This document shows, one piece after another, positions 45,101 to 52,965 of a stretch of 64,000 nt of DNA (position 1 is its first letter; each line of letters opens with the position of its first letter). The notes beneath the pieces were generated by a model. The model was given only the letters and a program-made list of their open reading frames with translations. It made no database searches and was not told the origin of the DNA. The position numbers and the translations under genes were made by a program. The stretch is from assembly GCA_022494885.1 (NCBI GenBank), contig JAGVSM010001194.1, positions 62,001 to 126,000 on the forward strand, written 5' to 3'. This DNA comes from Micrasema longulum (taxonomy: Eukaryota; Arthropoda; Insecta; Trichoptera; Brachycentridae).

Positions 45101-45776
45101 TGGTAAAATGTTTGAATTCTTAAAAAGTATTACTTGTGAATTGGCTTCTTACACATGAAATTAATTAATCGCAGCAGTATTTTGATACTTGCGAACGACA
45201 CAACACGGCATAGTTGAATTTAAATCGGCAGTTGCGTACTAAGCGACGTCTACAGAGTACTTAATGCCCAAAATGTAAAACTATTCATTTGTGAGTAGTT
45301 TAGTCAGATTCAGTTTGATGGGCGTATGCGGTTTCTGGACTATTCTAATTCTATGATGATAAACATAAAATTTTTAGTTTGGCATTAATCTTACAAAAAA
45401 ACAGCTATGGAATTTATTTGGTGTCTTACTATACAAAGACAATAAAAATGAAACGAGACAGAGATAATTCGATAACAGATATAAAAAAAAAACTCAGATT
45501 TAATATCATCTGCAAAGTAAACCTTGATATTTTTTAATTTGCACGCAATAAGGGCTTTGCCCTGTTGACATTTAAAGCACTTTGTCTATGCTAAAAGATT
45601 TAAGAACTGTTATTTTATTATTTAGAATAATACTTCATTTTTTGTTTTTATAATGGATGTTTTGTTTCAGAGATGCCAGAGTGACCCAAATCTATGGAGG
45701 TGTGACGGACGTTCAGAAGATGGTGATTGGCCAATCTCTGATCAAAGAGTTTATTCATAATAAAACATCACAATGA
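36114..45776 (+). CDS. ACADS: short-chain acyl-CoA dehydrogenase-like gene (9 exons)
   Basis: Nine coding exons (listed separately) join into 414 codons plus TGA, close to the usual length of mitochondrial SCAD (about 412). The first ~30 residues are rich in R, S and hydrophobics ([15 protein letters not shown]) with no acid, as for a mitochondrial target peptide. Family landmarks follow: [65 protein letters not shown] (FAD/substrate loop, residues 150-162), [49 protein letters not shown] and [11 protein letters not shown]. The enzyme family oxidises acyl-CoA to trans-2-enoyl-CoA with FAD and passes electrons to ETF in the matrix. The catalytic glutamate of YEGT is Gly389 here (IYGGVTDVQ), and Ala268 occupies the alternative IVD/LCAD-type position. 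Exon 3 has a weak donor. Family assignment is firm; activity is doubtful. Confidence 0.92.
36398..36600 (-). mobile_element. SINE-A copy in ACADS intron 1
   Basis: The minus strand starts with a tRNA-like head (GGCGCCGTGGCGCAGTTGGT, then box B-like GGGTTAGATTCCC). A body with CAATTGGTCTGG follows, ending in CCCACCTGCTGACAAGCCTC. Other copies are at 41765, 53295, 58253 and 61340. Confidence 0.8.
36750..36895 (-). mobile_element. SINE-C copy in ACADS intron 1
   Basis: The minus strand reads from the head complement CACCATGGAGGTCACG through box B (complement of GGGAATCGAACCCG) to CACTGTAATTGGGAATCC. Two related copies are at 51690-51816 and 56380-56512. Confidence 0.7.
36984..37153 (+). CDS. 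ACADS: ACADS-like exon 2
   Basis: Acceptor GTGGTTGTTTCAG; encodes the rest of the target peptide and helix A ([19 protein letters not shown]). Ends FPKEQ in phase 0 at CAG before GTCAAC. The frame stays open past the donor for 23 codons, but the family alignment (KEQ then [10 protein letters not shown]) fixes the junction. Confidence 0.88.
37600..37858 (+). CDS. ACADS: ACADS-like exon 3
   Basis: Acceptor [22 protein letters not shown] to FALSEP. To keep the frame into exon 4 (giving SEPNAGSD) the donor must be the weak GTTGGT at 37859. The better-looking GTAACT at 37863 would add four bases and put a TGA right after the junction. Confidence 0.85.
37920..38994. mobile_element. TIR element in ACADS intron 3
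   Basis: Left end CAGGGTGGGGCGGAGTCGAC with GACGAGTTTTGAGGG, right end complement ending CGGCTTCGCCCCACTG; about 35 bp of inverted similarity. The 1-kb interior has no transposase. A GC-rich patch at 38450-38600 is unexplained. It lies 60 bp after the unusual exon 3 donor. Confidence 0.7.
39157..39318 (+). CDS. ACADS: ACADS-like exon 4
   Basis: Acceptor [44 protein letters not shown] and [16 protein letters not shown]. Phase 1 start and end. This is the middle beta domain that packs on the FAD. Confidence 0.9.
39405..39800 (-). mobile_element. SINE-B interrupted by SINE-D
   Basis: Left part: CTTTCCGCATCTAATGGTGT and TCTGGTGTAAAAATACC. Right part: CATGTCCACCATGCCGGGAA (box B side of the head). 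The gap between them is filled by a SINE-D in the opposite orientation. Confidence 0.7.
39510..39737 (+). mobile_element. SINE-D nested in SINE-B
   Basis: Head GCTAGTGTCGCAGACTCACA, box B-like GAGTTTTGAACTCTG, then the body with a small internal duplication of the TTATTTACTCAC region. Confidence 0.7.
40085..40151 (+). CDS. ACADS: ACADS-like exon 5
   Basis: Acceptor [29 protein letters not shown] then IGI, donor GTACAG at 40152, phase 2 end. Confidence 0.88.
40235..40374 (+). CDS. ACADS: ACADS-like exon 6
   Basis: Acceptor [53 protein letters not shown]. Residue 268 (Ala in QAR) aligns with the helix-G glutamate used as base in IVD and LCAD. Donor GTACAG at 40375, phase 1. Confidence 0.9.
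40646..41110 (+). pseudogene. LINE ORF2 C-terminus in ACADS intron 6
   Basis: The frame has YGSETWTL-like [60 protein letters not shown] and [15 protein letters not shown]. An in-frame TAA (40991-40993) follows, then LRKDAAQ and [12 protein letters not shown]. This is a well-known terminal segment of insect non-LTR ORF2 proteins. It is a truncated copy, same strand as the host gene. Confidence 0.85.
41324..41379 (-). ncRNA. hammerhead-like motif, antisense in ACADS intron 6
   Basis: Minus strand: core CUGAAGA (41369-41363), stem II region with CGC/GCG, GAAA followed by palindromic stem III AGCGCT and A17 (complement of 41338). Stem I is long and convincing: CCAGT with ATTGG next to the core (41374-41370 with 41337-41333, one G-U pair) and ATTTA with TAAAT further out (41379-41375 with 41328-41324), with an AAGT internal loop. 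Stem II has a mismatch at its base, so activity is uncertain. It is the same architecture as 31585-31641 with different stem sequences. Confidence 0.55.
41484..41640 (-). mobile_element. Penelope-like terminal fragment
   Basis: Begins GTTTTTCTGGGTTATTATG, as in both arms at 32605-32850. The minus strand has CCTGATGATAG and later GAAAACATCGG, a decayed hammerhead. Confidence 0.5.
41765..41970 (-). mobile_element. SINE-A copy in ACADS intron 6
   Basis: Complement of the SINE-A tail (GGCTCGTCGGCAGGTGAG), body and tRNA-like head (GTTGACCTTCTTACCAACTG, GCGCCATAGC). Confidence 0.75.
42257..42348 (+). CDS. ACADS: ACADS-like exon 7
   Basis: Acceptor [31 protein letters not shown], with the conserved arginine and AFG that contact the neighbouring subunit's FAD. 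Donor GTAAGT at 42349, phase 0. Confidence 0.9.
42437..43254. other. ACADS intron 7, T-rich
   Basis: Part of intron 7. Frames here are long because the DNA is T-rich, not because it is coding. At 42820-43080 TTATTTGGAAGTTCAACAAG resembles the LINE-tail text near 1755. Confidence 0.4.
43255..43372 (-). mobile_element. SINE-D copy in ACADS intron 7
   Basis: TTTACCCAAATATTTCAATT and head complement GGGTTTGAACCTCGGACCTC; the junction between body and head is shortened. Confidence 0.65.
43444..43658 (+). CDS. ACADS: ACADS-like exon 8
   Basis: Acceptor [52 protein letters not shown]. It is strikingly GC-rich (GCGGCGGAGCTGCTGC-type codons) compared with exons 4-7. Donor GTTATA at 43659 is weak; phase 2. 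Confidence 0.9.
43786..43857 (+). mobile_element. SINE-B leader fragment in ACADS intron 8
   Basis: GTCCAGGTGGTTGAAGAATA and TGTGTGAAATAGAACCAGAA are the start of the SINE-B leader. The rest of the element is missing. Confidence 0.6.
44090..44232 (-). mobile_element. Penelope-like fragment in ACADS intron 8
   Basis: Minus strand: CGAAGATGGCTCCTGCAATG, AGCC then GAAATGTTGG. It is a hammerhead with one core base changed (U4 to C) and a stem III of ATGT. The adjoining ATATTGATAACAGTGACCGT matches 20081-20165 inverted. Confidence 0.5.
44233..45670. other. rest of ACADS intron 8
   Basis: About 1.4 kb of mostly AT-rich intron. 44255-44760 has unclassified mixed-composition sequence with GGGGTCCGCAG and TAGGGGTCCGTGGC patches resembling each other (44329, 44716), perhaps the inverted/direct ends of an old element. 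Confidence 0.35.
45671..45776 (+). CDS. ACADS: ACADS-like exon 9 (terminal)
   Basis: Acceptor [31 protein letters not shown] then a short lysine-containing tail and TGA at 45774. Codon 389 (GGA, 45696-45698) replaces the catalytic glutamate. Confidence 0.9.
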
Positions 45777-46064
45777 TATCATCCTTAACCTTTACAGTGT
45801 GATACTGTTTATTTAAAAGTATCAATTGTTTACGCTCCTATTATTTAAGGTACTGCATTTTTTAAGGCTGATAAAATGTTATGTACTTCAATTTACGTAA
45901 AATTATATATGATATATAAATGAACAAGACAATATTTTGTCTGTCTTGTACTTGTAAAAAGGTGCTCTATGATATTATATAAGAGCCTTCATATCGAGGG
46001 TTTAGCACTCTGAAGGCCAAAGAGTTATACTGTTTTTATTTCATGAGCTACTCAAATCAATAAC

Positions 46065-46070
46065 AATAAA
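46065..46070 (+). terminator. polyadenylation signal for ACADS-like gene
   Basis: AATAAA 289 nt after the stop codon. A later AATAAA cluster lies near 46885, so a longer 3' UTR is possible. Confidence 0.5.
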
Positions 46071-46262
46071 ATCATAACTAAACTGTCAATATTTATCTTT
46101 GGTTCGTGTGATTGCAACACCTAATTGATGGGCCGGTATATACAGTCAAAAAGGGTAGAAATTGGAAAAATTCAGAACTATAAGTTATTGATTAAGACGG
46201 CAACACCAAAATTCAAATGGATTGTTTAGTGATTGGTTACAACAAGGTCTCTACGTTGTGTT

Positions 46263-46502
46263 TCAATATTTTTTAAAGAAGATTCGCCATAAGAGTAAAG
46301 CCTCGTACTTTGAGAGGTTGTAGTGTCCTCCAAACCTATCTGGAACAATCCTTGCAGCAAAACACCGCGGATCCCAAATCGGAATGAAAAATTCCTTTTT
46401 CATAAAACTGAGTTTTATCTGACTGCCACCTAAAATAATTTTATACTCCATTGAGTTCTTTACCAAAACAGTATGATATTCACAACTTATCATATACTTC
46501 CT
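46263..46502 (-). CDS. possible terminal exon, minus-strand gene
   Basis: An 80-codon frame directly follows an acceptor-like sequence (minus strand TTTTTCATCTACAAG) and ends in TGA at 46263. Contents include CEYHTVLVKNSMEYKIILGG and FFIPIWDPRCFAARIVPDRF, with aromatic and charged residues spread as in real protein. I do not recognise a domain. A 15-codon upstream candidate exon (46681-46725: acceptor TTTTTGTTTAG, donor GTACAA) would join in phase 0. The minus-strand AATAAA at about 46040 would make its 3' UTR overlap that of the dehydrogenase gene. Could equally be chance. Confidence 0.25.
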   Translation of the reverse strand, partial: RKYMISCEYHTVLVKNSMEYKIILGGSQIKLSFMKKEFFIPIWDPRCFAARIVPDRFGGHYNLSKYEALLLWRIFFKKY

Positions 46503-47185
46503 CTTGTAGATGAAAAATGAATACCCTATTAACTCCCCTAAGGGTAAAGTTCAGTAGTCTTTTCAAATCTTTAATAAACCTTTATAAAAATATTCTAGCG
46601 TGCCTACTAACGAAATTTATGTTTTCTTGGTTCATCGACAGGCACTAACACATCTTAGTAAACATTCAAATACATTGTACTTGTCTTCGAGCATTTGAGC
46701 ACACCCAAAATGTTGATGAGAAACTCTAAACAAAAATAGAATTATGTACGCTTGTATATTGCTATAATGCTCCCCAAGAGTGCATCCAATATTTTTATAA
46801 CTATATTGTATTTATCTTGTTGTCAAGGGTATATTTTATTATATTTTAATTGTGATGTATAACATCATTGGTGAATGATTGATAAAATAATAAATAAACA
46901 TTTTATACCACAAAGTTTTTATTTTAAACATGAAATACTAATTTTCCCAATTAATTAATTATGTATCTATACTTACGACGTAATAAACAAGATAATATCA
47001 CATAAACAAAATGTTTTGAACTGGGGAATTACAAAATATGGATGTTAAACATAGGCAGATTGAGAGAGACCTGTAGATGCCAAGACTGCCATAGTTAATA
47101 TGACATTCTGAATGCCTAAGAAAAACATTATTGTTCATACACTTACAGAAAATGTATATTTAATAGAGATGTTTTTGAGGTCCAT
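46503..47185. other. intergenic, AT-rich
   Basis: No feature other than the speculative small exon at 46681-46725 (minus) and an AATAAATAAACA polyadenylation-like run near 46888. Confidence 0.35.
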
Positions 47186-47189
47186 CATC

Positions 47190-47565
47190 TTCTCTATTCG
47201 CACCCAGTGGTGCATTGAGTACTGCATTGTTACTCAATTGCAGCGTATTTTATTAATTTGATTACATGGAAGGTAAGGTGATCATCATCCGCTCCAGGTA
47301 CAGGTCCGGGGACAGTGAAAAATCTTTTAAATCCAATATTTCATAACAACCTTCACAGGAATCGATCCTGCGAACTCAAACATTGTAAGCGAATACGCCT
47401 ACCACTACACTGCGAGGCAGACTTAATCTCTACACAATTTCCTTTTTCATGGTTTTTGCCTGAGAGTAGGCATCAAGTCAAAAACACTCATCCAGGGTTC
47501 TGGTTCTCTTTCATGCAGACAGAACTGTATTCTTCATTCACCTGGACACATAATTTTTTGAGACC
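47190..47565 (-). mobile_element. SINE-B, long form
   Basis: 3' block TTCGCACCCAGTGGTGCATT, middle AAGGTAAGGTGATCATC, head complement (ATCGATCCTGCGAACTC, CACTACACTGCGAGGC) and leader (CAAAAACACTCATCCAGGGT to TTCACCTGGACAC). Confidence 0.75.
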
Positions 47566-47754
47566 CAAATGTATTATTTCAGAGGCATCCAGTTACCTGA
47601 TCACGGCTGCCGATGTCCATTGTTGTTCAATATTGTGAAATAAAATTAACACTTACTTATAACGATTAACATTGTGTGAACTAAGGAACTTATGTAATCA
47701 TTTGTTCGTTAGAACTTTCTCCCTCTGAACATATTATTACAAACATCATCATTA

Positions 47755-47850
47755 TCATTTTCCTTTTTGCACCTAACGGTGCATAGAGCACTACATTGGT
47801 ACACCAATTGAATGAACATCTTGATCATTTTTGTTGGAGGTGCGGGAACG
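47755..47850 (-). mobile_element. SINE-B 3' fragment
   Basis: TTTGCACCTAACGGTGCATA and TGGTACACCAATT, then lost. The hAT-like element lies directly to its right. Confidence 0.6.
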
Positions 47851-47863
47851 GGACGTCGGAAGT

Positions 47864-48225
47864 AGGCATGGGTGACTCAAGATTATTTTTGGGCTGGAGT
47901 TTTGAACCGGCTCGCAGATCAGCTCACATTATTTCACGCAACTGCAGCGAGTCGCGAGCTCAGGGCGAAACGGCCATGGCAGTGAGACGAACGATACTAG
48001 TCGCACAGTTCGGCTTAAATAAATGTATGGTTCACAGAATCACGGCTAACACACTGAATCAGCTGACCTGATATTTAATAATCTATAAAATGTCGCGTAC
48101 ACGTACGATTCGAACGAAATTCGCAATGTACCGCTGTGAGCTGCCTATTAGAAATTTGAGCTGCAGCTTAAATGTTCAAAGCGCTTAAACTGTCTTTTTT
48201 TCAAAATTGAGTTACCCACGCCAGG
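47864..48225. mobile_element. hAT-like MITE with 8-bp target duplication
   Basis: TCGGAAGT stands on both sides (47856-47863 and 48226-48233). The element begins AGGCATGGGTGACTCAA and ends TTGAGTTACCCACGCCAGG, about 17 bp of imperfect inverted repeat. The 8-bp duplication fits the hAT superfamily. The interior (362 bp) has no transposase; the frame at 47796-48071 crosses its edge and is not a gene. Confidence 0.75.
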
Positions 48226-48233
48226 TCGGAAGT

Positions 48234-48618
48234 CACCAGTTTGTAGGCACCTCGGATGTCAAGGGCCACCTGCTCGTGCGGCCCGCACCTCGTGGAGTTA
48301 CCCAAATGCATTGCCCACTGTTTTGCGGTGGTACCATTGTTTTTGTAGGTATGCCTTTTATTGTGTGTTTCGCAACAATCTCATAGATGCGTTCAGTCAA
48401 TTTATAGACTGAACGTTATGCAAAAATTCTATCGAAGTCTCTCTTGCACATCTGGCCCTTAGTCCCACTTAATGTATTTCAGAGAATTCCTCAACGGAAT
48501 GTCAGCGATAATGAAAATAATAAGACCGTGTTTACATGTACAATATGCTGTTTATTTACTTACAAATTATTTATAGTCTAAATAAGTTTCGTAATAAAAA
48601 AAAATATTTTTTAAAAAG
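48234..48618. other. no recognisable gene
   Basis: GC-mixed then AT-rich. A perfect hairpin CGTTCAGTC / GACTGAACG lies at about 48389-48415. Confidence 0.4.
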
Positions 48619-48925
48619 ATATGGAGTTATTGGAGAAAGTCCAGAGAAGAGCAATTAAAATGGTAGTTTCTCTAAGAAAAAAATCAATCGAAATCAAATC
48701 GTTCAATAACCATGTACACTTGATATACACGCATCGGCTTAATAGCTGCTAGTATATTATTCATAATAATAATAATAATATTACATTACATTTGATTAGC
48801 TAGGCATTTATAATTAAGTTGGTGATTTTAGTTTTTTTTTTTTATGTTATTGTTTTATTGCTCTAAAAGATAAAAAATCTCCATCTTAGAACAGGCTGAG
48901 CTATGTTAGATGGAGACTATCATAA
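48619..48925 (+). mobile_element. LINE 3' end with terminal hairpin
   Basis: Codes ELLEKVQRRAIKMV, the classic VQRRAxK motif near the end of LINE ORF2, then degenerates. The 3' UTR has a 9-bp stem TCTCCATCT/AGATGGAGA (48878-48886 with 48908-48916). Confidence 0.65.
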
Positions 48926-50094
48926 ACAGAGTACACTCCGTTTTCATTTTATATTGATTCCCTGTTATAAAATATGTATACTAATTTTATGCAATAAATT
49001 TATAAAATAAAAAACAAATAATAAAATATGATGAATAAAATTTACATGAAACATAAATTTACAAAAATATGTTTCAATTGTGACACTAAATTAGAAAATG
49101 GAAATTGAGTTGGGGTAGAGGGGGGTTTAAACCTCGGATCCACAACTAGATTCAAATATTTTAACATATGTACAGTTTTAAATTTATGACATTACCTGAG
49201 TGCTATCATTTGATATACTGTTGGTAAATAAATTTTGGCATTGCAAAATCAACGATAAGGTATGCATATTTGTTATAAATTTCAAAAGTTGACTATAGAA
49301 TCCTCTGGGAATGGATATGTAGATAAACCGTAAGGTAAATAAAATAAACAGATTAGTTCGTAGTTCCTACCTACAAACATATTATAATATACCTGAAGGT
49401 ACAGATCGATTAAAAGTGCTGGCGCGTTCACAAAACTGATACAAACGCATTTTAAATCTATAGGTGTCGATTTTAAAAAAGTAGCTAATATTAAATTTAA
49501 ACCAAATGCGCCATCTTCCTTTAAATCTCCCTTGGATTAGAAATTAGAGGGTTGTGTTTATGAAAAAAAAAACAATGGGTTATGAAAATGTAATTTGTTT
49601 TTTACTTTTATCAGAGTAAATTTTATGTTTAATATTTTGTGTTAATCATAATAGGAAATAATATAGTGAATTAAACTGCATTAAACAAGTTATATTGGAG
49701 AAAATGCATACACACCTATAGTATAAAAGAAAATATAATTATTTATTTACATAATTTCCCTTTCCGGGATGATCAATTATGATTAAATTTATGTGTATTA
49801 TAATTAATTAAAAATAATATGTTAAATAACTAGCTTGATCCTTACCAATACGTTTCGTTTCCGTTCAGGTCATTCCTATAATAATGAGTGAAAAATATGC
49901 ATTTGGCAACCATGTGTATTATATTTATGCGTAAATCTATATTTATAAGAAAAAAATTACGACAGTTAGAAAGCCAAAAAAAGTCATAATACAATACAGT
50001 TAAAAGATAATAGAATGTTTTTACGAAAGAAAAAATAACAGTGCCTACATCTACACGAGTAGATTGAATGAGAAAGTATATTTAAATACCAGTG
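48926..50094. other. no recognisable gene
   Basis: AT-rich. Contains a SINE-D head fragment at about 49095-49150 (GAGTTGGGGTAGAGGGGGGT, minus). Otherwise nothing. Confidence 0.4.
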
Positions 50095-50910
50095 GTCGTT
50101 TTACATTTTTTTCTAAATTCTAAGAGCTTTTCCAGAAAGGGTGAATTTGTTGCGATTCTCTCGTGAGTAATACGCGCGACCGTTGCGTTCAGAAGGAGCA
50201 TACCAACGCGCGATCATTTGGGGACGAATTGATTCGAAATTGAGTAGAAAATATATAGTTGAACGAAGCGCACTCGGTCTGGAGTTCGCGCGTCAACTGG
50301 ACTCAACATGGCGTCTCTAGAATCTCGACTAGCGCGCAATACACGCGAATCAAACATGAGTCTGGCAAAATGCACGTGATTTACGCGCGTATTTTGTATT
50401 CGTATGATGCTTGTGGACGCGATGTATTGGCGCCTAATATCTTGCTAACGCGCGAATGAATTTACGCGAAACGTTTCGCGTTGAATTCGCCCCTTCTGGA
50501 CAAGCCCTAAGAGATCGTTTTACATTTTATTCTAAACTCTAAGAGCTTGTCCAGAAGGGGCGAAACGTTCCACGCGTTAGCGAGATACTAGGTGCCAATA
50601 CATAGCGTCCACAAGCATCGCGCGAATACAAAATACGCGCGTAAATCACGTGCACTTGGCCAGACTCACGATGGATTCGCGCGTATTGCGCGTGAATCGA
50701 GATACTAGAGATGCCTTGTTGCGTCCAGTTGACACATGAACTTCAGAGCGAGTGCACATACCAAGTGCGATTCGTTCAACTCCATGTTTTCTACTGACTT
50801 AATTCGTCCCCAAATGCTCACGCGTTGGTACGCTCCTTCTGGACGCAACGGTCGCGCATATTATGCACGAGAGAATCGCAGCGAATTTGCCCTTTCAGGA
50901 AAAGCTCTTA
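50095..50910. mobile_element. inverted pair of CpG-rich ~380-bp elements
   Basis: Element 1 (50121-50509) and element 2 (50540-50910) are inverted copies of each other. Each has its own terminal repeat of TAAGAGCTTKTCCAGAA type. They are dense in CGCG and ACGCGCGAA words. About 25 bp (TCGTTTTACATTTT then TTCTAAA) precedes each copy in the same orientation (50095-50120 and 50513-50539), although the elements face opposite ways. No transposase frame. Confidence 0.7.
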
Positions 50911-51639
50911 TTAAACCAACAAACAAAATAAACATAGGTCACAAAAAAGTCAATTCGCGTCGGTCGATCGACGGCTGATTACTGATCGGTTCGGTCAAAC
51001 GCAGAACCAACCTGTATATATTTTATAATATCTGTCATCATGCAATTTTGGTACATCTGGGAAAAACGCCTCAATTTATTTAATTTATGGTATATTTACT
51101 ATGTCGATTTTACCAGTAAAAATAATCATACCAGTAACAGCATCAGTAACCTACGACACCTTTACGCGATGGTAAAATAGATGCTTTCCATAATTGTAAC
51201 TGTCGCTGTCTCCTTAAATAACGCTCCATATTGAGGGATGAGTTTTTTGAGGGATGAGATTCTGTGGGAAAACTATCTTACCCTGTATGAATTTAATTTT
51301 TCTTTTACGGTACTATTGTTTTTTTACAACTTATTTTCACACGCACCCGTAATATTATTCATGAATACATGCATTTTCATAACGCGTATGCCGTACGACG
51401 TCATACCGTGCGCTTATTCACAGATAGGTTGGTACTACACAAACTCACAAACGCGATGTGTAAATATATTGTTCGCGCCAGCTTTTGCTAACAGACCAGT
51501 ACTAGACACAAGTACAAAAATACTAATCTTATCATAGTTTCAGAGTTAGCTTAAGTTTCTACAAATTGATAGAGATATACCTAGAGATAATGTAGAACTA
51601 TTACTAGATATACCTACCGATTTTCATCACAAGTTTTTC
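50911..51639. other. no recognisable gene
   Basis: No supported gene; the 99-codon frame at 51238-51537 has no motif. Confidence 0.4.
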
Positions 51640-51935
51640 TCAGTGTCCGGGCGGATGAAGATTACAATCAAGTTATTATTTATTTTTTTGCACCACAACA
51701 GGCCAGGAGGCCCGATTATAGTGGTGAATCACAGCACACATCACATATAGTTTTTGTGTTCTCATCGAGAATCGAACCCGGGACCTTCCATGTGCCACTA
51801 CACCACGGAGGCCGCCTGTGTGTGTGAAATAGAACTAGAATCCCAGACGAAAGTTTTTGACTCGATGCCTTACTGTCGGGTAAAAATCATAAAAAACGAA
51901 ATCGAATGGAGATAAGTTCGCCTCGCAGATTCCTG
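51640..51935 (+). mobile_element. SINE-B leader interrupted by SINE-C
   Basis: CAGTGTCCGGGCGGATGAAG at left continues at right as CTGTGTGTGTGAAATAGAAC and TTTTTGACTCGATGCC, ending in an A-box remnant TTCGCCTCGCAG. A SINE-C sits between. Confidence 0.7.
51675..51816 (-). mobile_element. SINE-C nested in SINE-B
   Basis: Minus-strand copy with poly-A side at left (TTATTTATTTTTTTGCACC), box B complement GAGAATCGAACCCGGGACC and head end CCACGGAGGCCGC. Confidence 0.7.
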
Positions 51936-51939
51936 GAAT

Positions 51940-52410
51940 GGTCAACACGAAATGTTAAAGGGGATTGTACCAAATATAATAATCCGTGAGGCGAAACATA
52001 TGGGCGAAGGTGTAAATTTTAAATTCTGCAATGTCCTGCCGGTAAAACAACTTTGTGACTACAAATTGATTGTAGATCATTTTTTTGGTCCGGAATATAA
52101 AACTAAGAGCTCCCTGGTCGTTCCCCGAAATTCAAATTACTTAGGAGAGCGAACATTAAATTGCGTTATTCTAAGGTTGTTCAATGATCTCCCACAAACC
52201 ATAATTAACATGAAAGATCTTCAAATTTAAAAAAAAAACTGAAGAAATATCTTCTAAATACTTTATAGTGCCTGTTTATAATTAAATTCGTAATTATAAA
52301 AATAAAATAATGTAAAATAAACTTGTCATAAAAAAAAGTGTCCCACCGAAAAGTCCTTAGACTTAGTGGGTAACAAATTGTTATATGTATTTTAAATTAT
52401 TAAATAAACG
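51940..52410 (+). pseudogene. LINE ORF2 C-terminus with terminal hairpin
   Basis: The 92-codon frame at 51952-52230 has SSLVVPRNSNYLGERTLNCV and ILRLFNDLPQTI, the final LxVPR...YGxRTLxYxxPxLFNxLP block of CR1-like ORF2. A 3' stem CCCAC/GTGGG (52342-52346 with 52366-52370) with inner AGTC/GACT follows. Confidence 0.75.
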
Positions 52411-52439
52411 CTGCTCTGCAGCACTGATACTGGAAATAT

Positions 52440-52595
52440 GAATTTAAAATGTGATTTTATTTCATCGTTCTTGAACTAGCACCTGAAGCGTCAGGCTGAT
52501 CAATTTACTTTCAAATATAAATAATTCACAATAAGCTGCACTCGGTGTACAGTGCCCTATGCACCACTGGGTGCTGATAGGATGATTTTCAAAAG
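52440..52595 (+). mobile_element. SINE-B 3' half
   Basis: TGAACTAGCACCTGAAGCGT, then TGTACAGTGCCCTATGCACC; head missing. Confidence 0.65.
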
Positions 52596-52704
52596 CCCTC
52601 TCACGAAAAAGCATTGAAAATAAGATATTATTTCATTTTCAGTCTCTTGAAAGTGTATAAACCTTTTTAGACAAAATAACATTCTAGATACCTAATCCTA
52701 ATAC

Positions 52705-52965
52705 CTGCCTGCCTTTTTATCTGGACCAGACGGTGCGTAGGGCACTTAATGCTCTAAACCCACCTACTCGATTGATATTTCTCGCCGACCTCATCTAGAG
52801 TCGAACCAAGCGTGGAAGGCAAACTAACTAACACCACGAGGCTGACCAATCTCCACTCGATTTTAAACAGAGTCGCATCGAAAACACTCGTCCAGGGTTC
52901 TGATTCTATTCACATCCACACACAGAACTGTATTCTTCATTCTCCCCAGACACGGCAGATTATAA
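52705..52965 (-). mobile_element. SINE-B, long form, diverged
   Basis: GACGGTGCGTAGGGCACT, head complement CACCACGAGGCTGACC and leader AACACTCGTCCAGGGTTCTG to CCCCAGACAC; the middle is deleted. Confidence 0.65.

Noticed and set aside
47796..48071. 91-codon plus-strand frame
   Set aside because: Starts in a SINE-B remnant and crosses the left border of the hAT-like MITE.
50259..50978. plus-strand frames in the CpG-rich pair
   Set aside because: They arise within non-coding inverted repeats, and the two copies give unrelated peptides.
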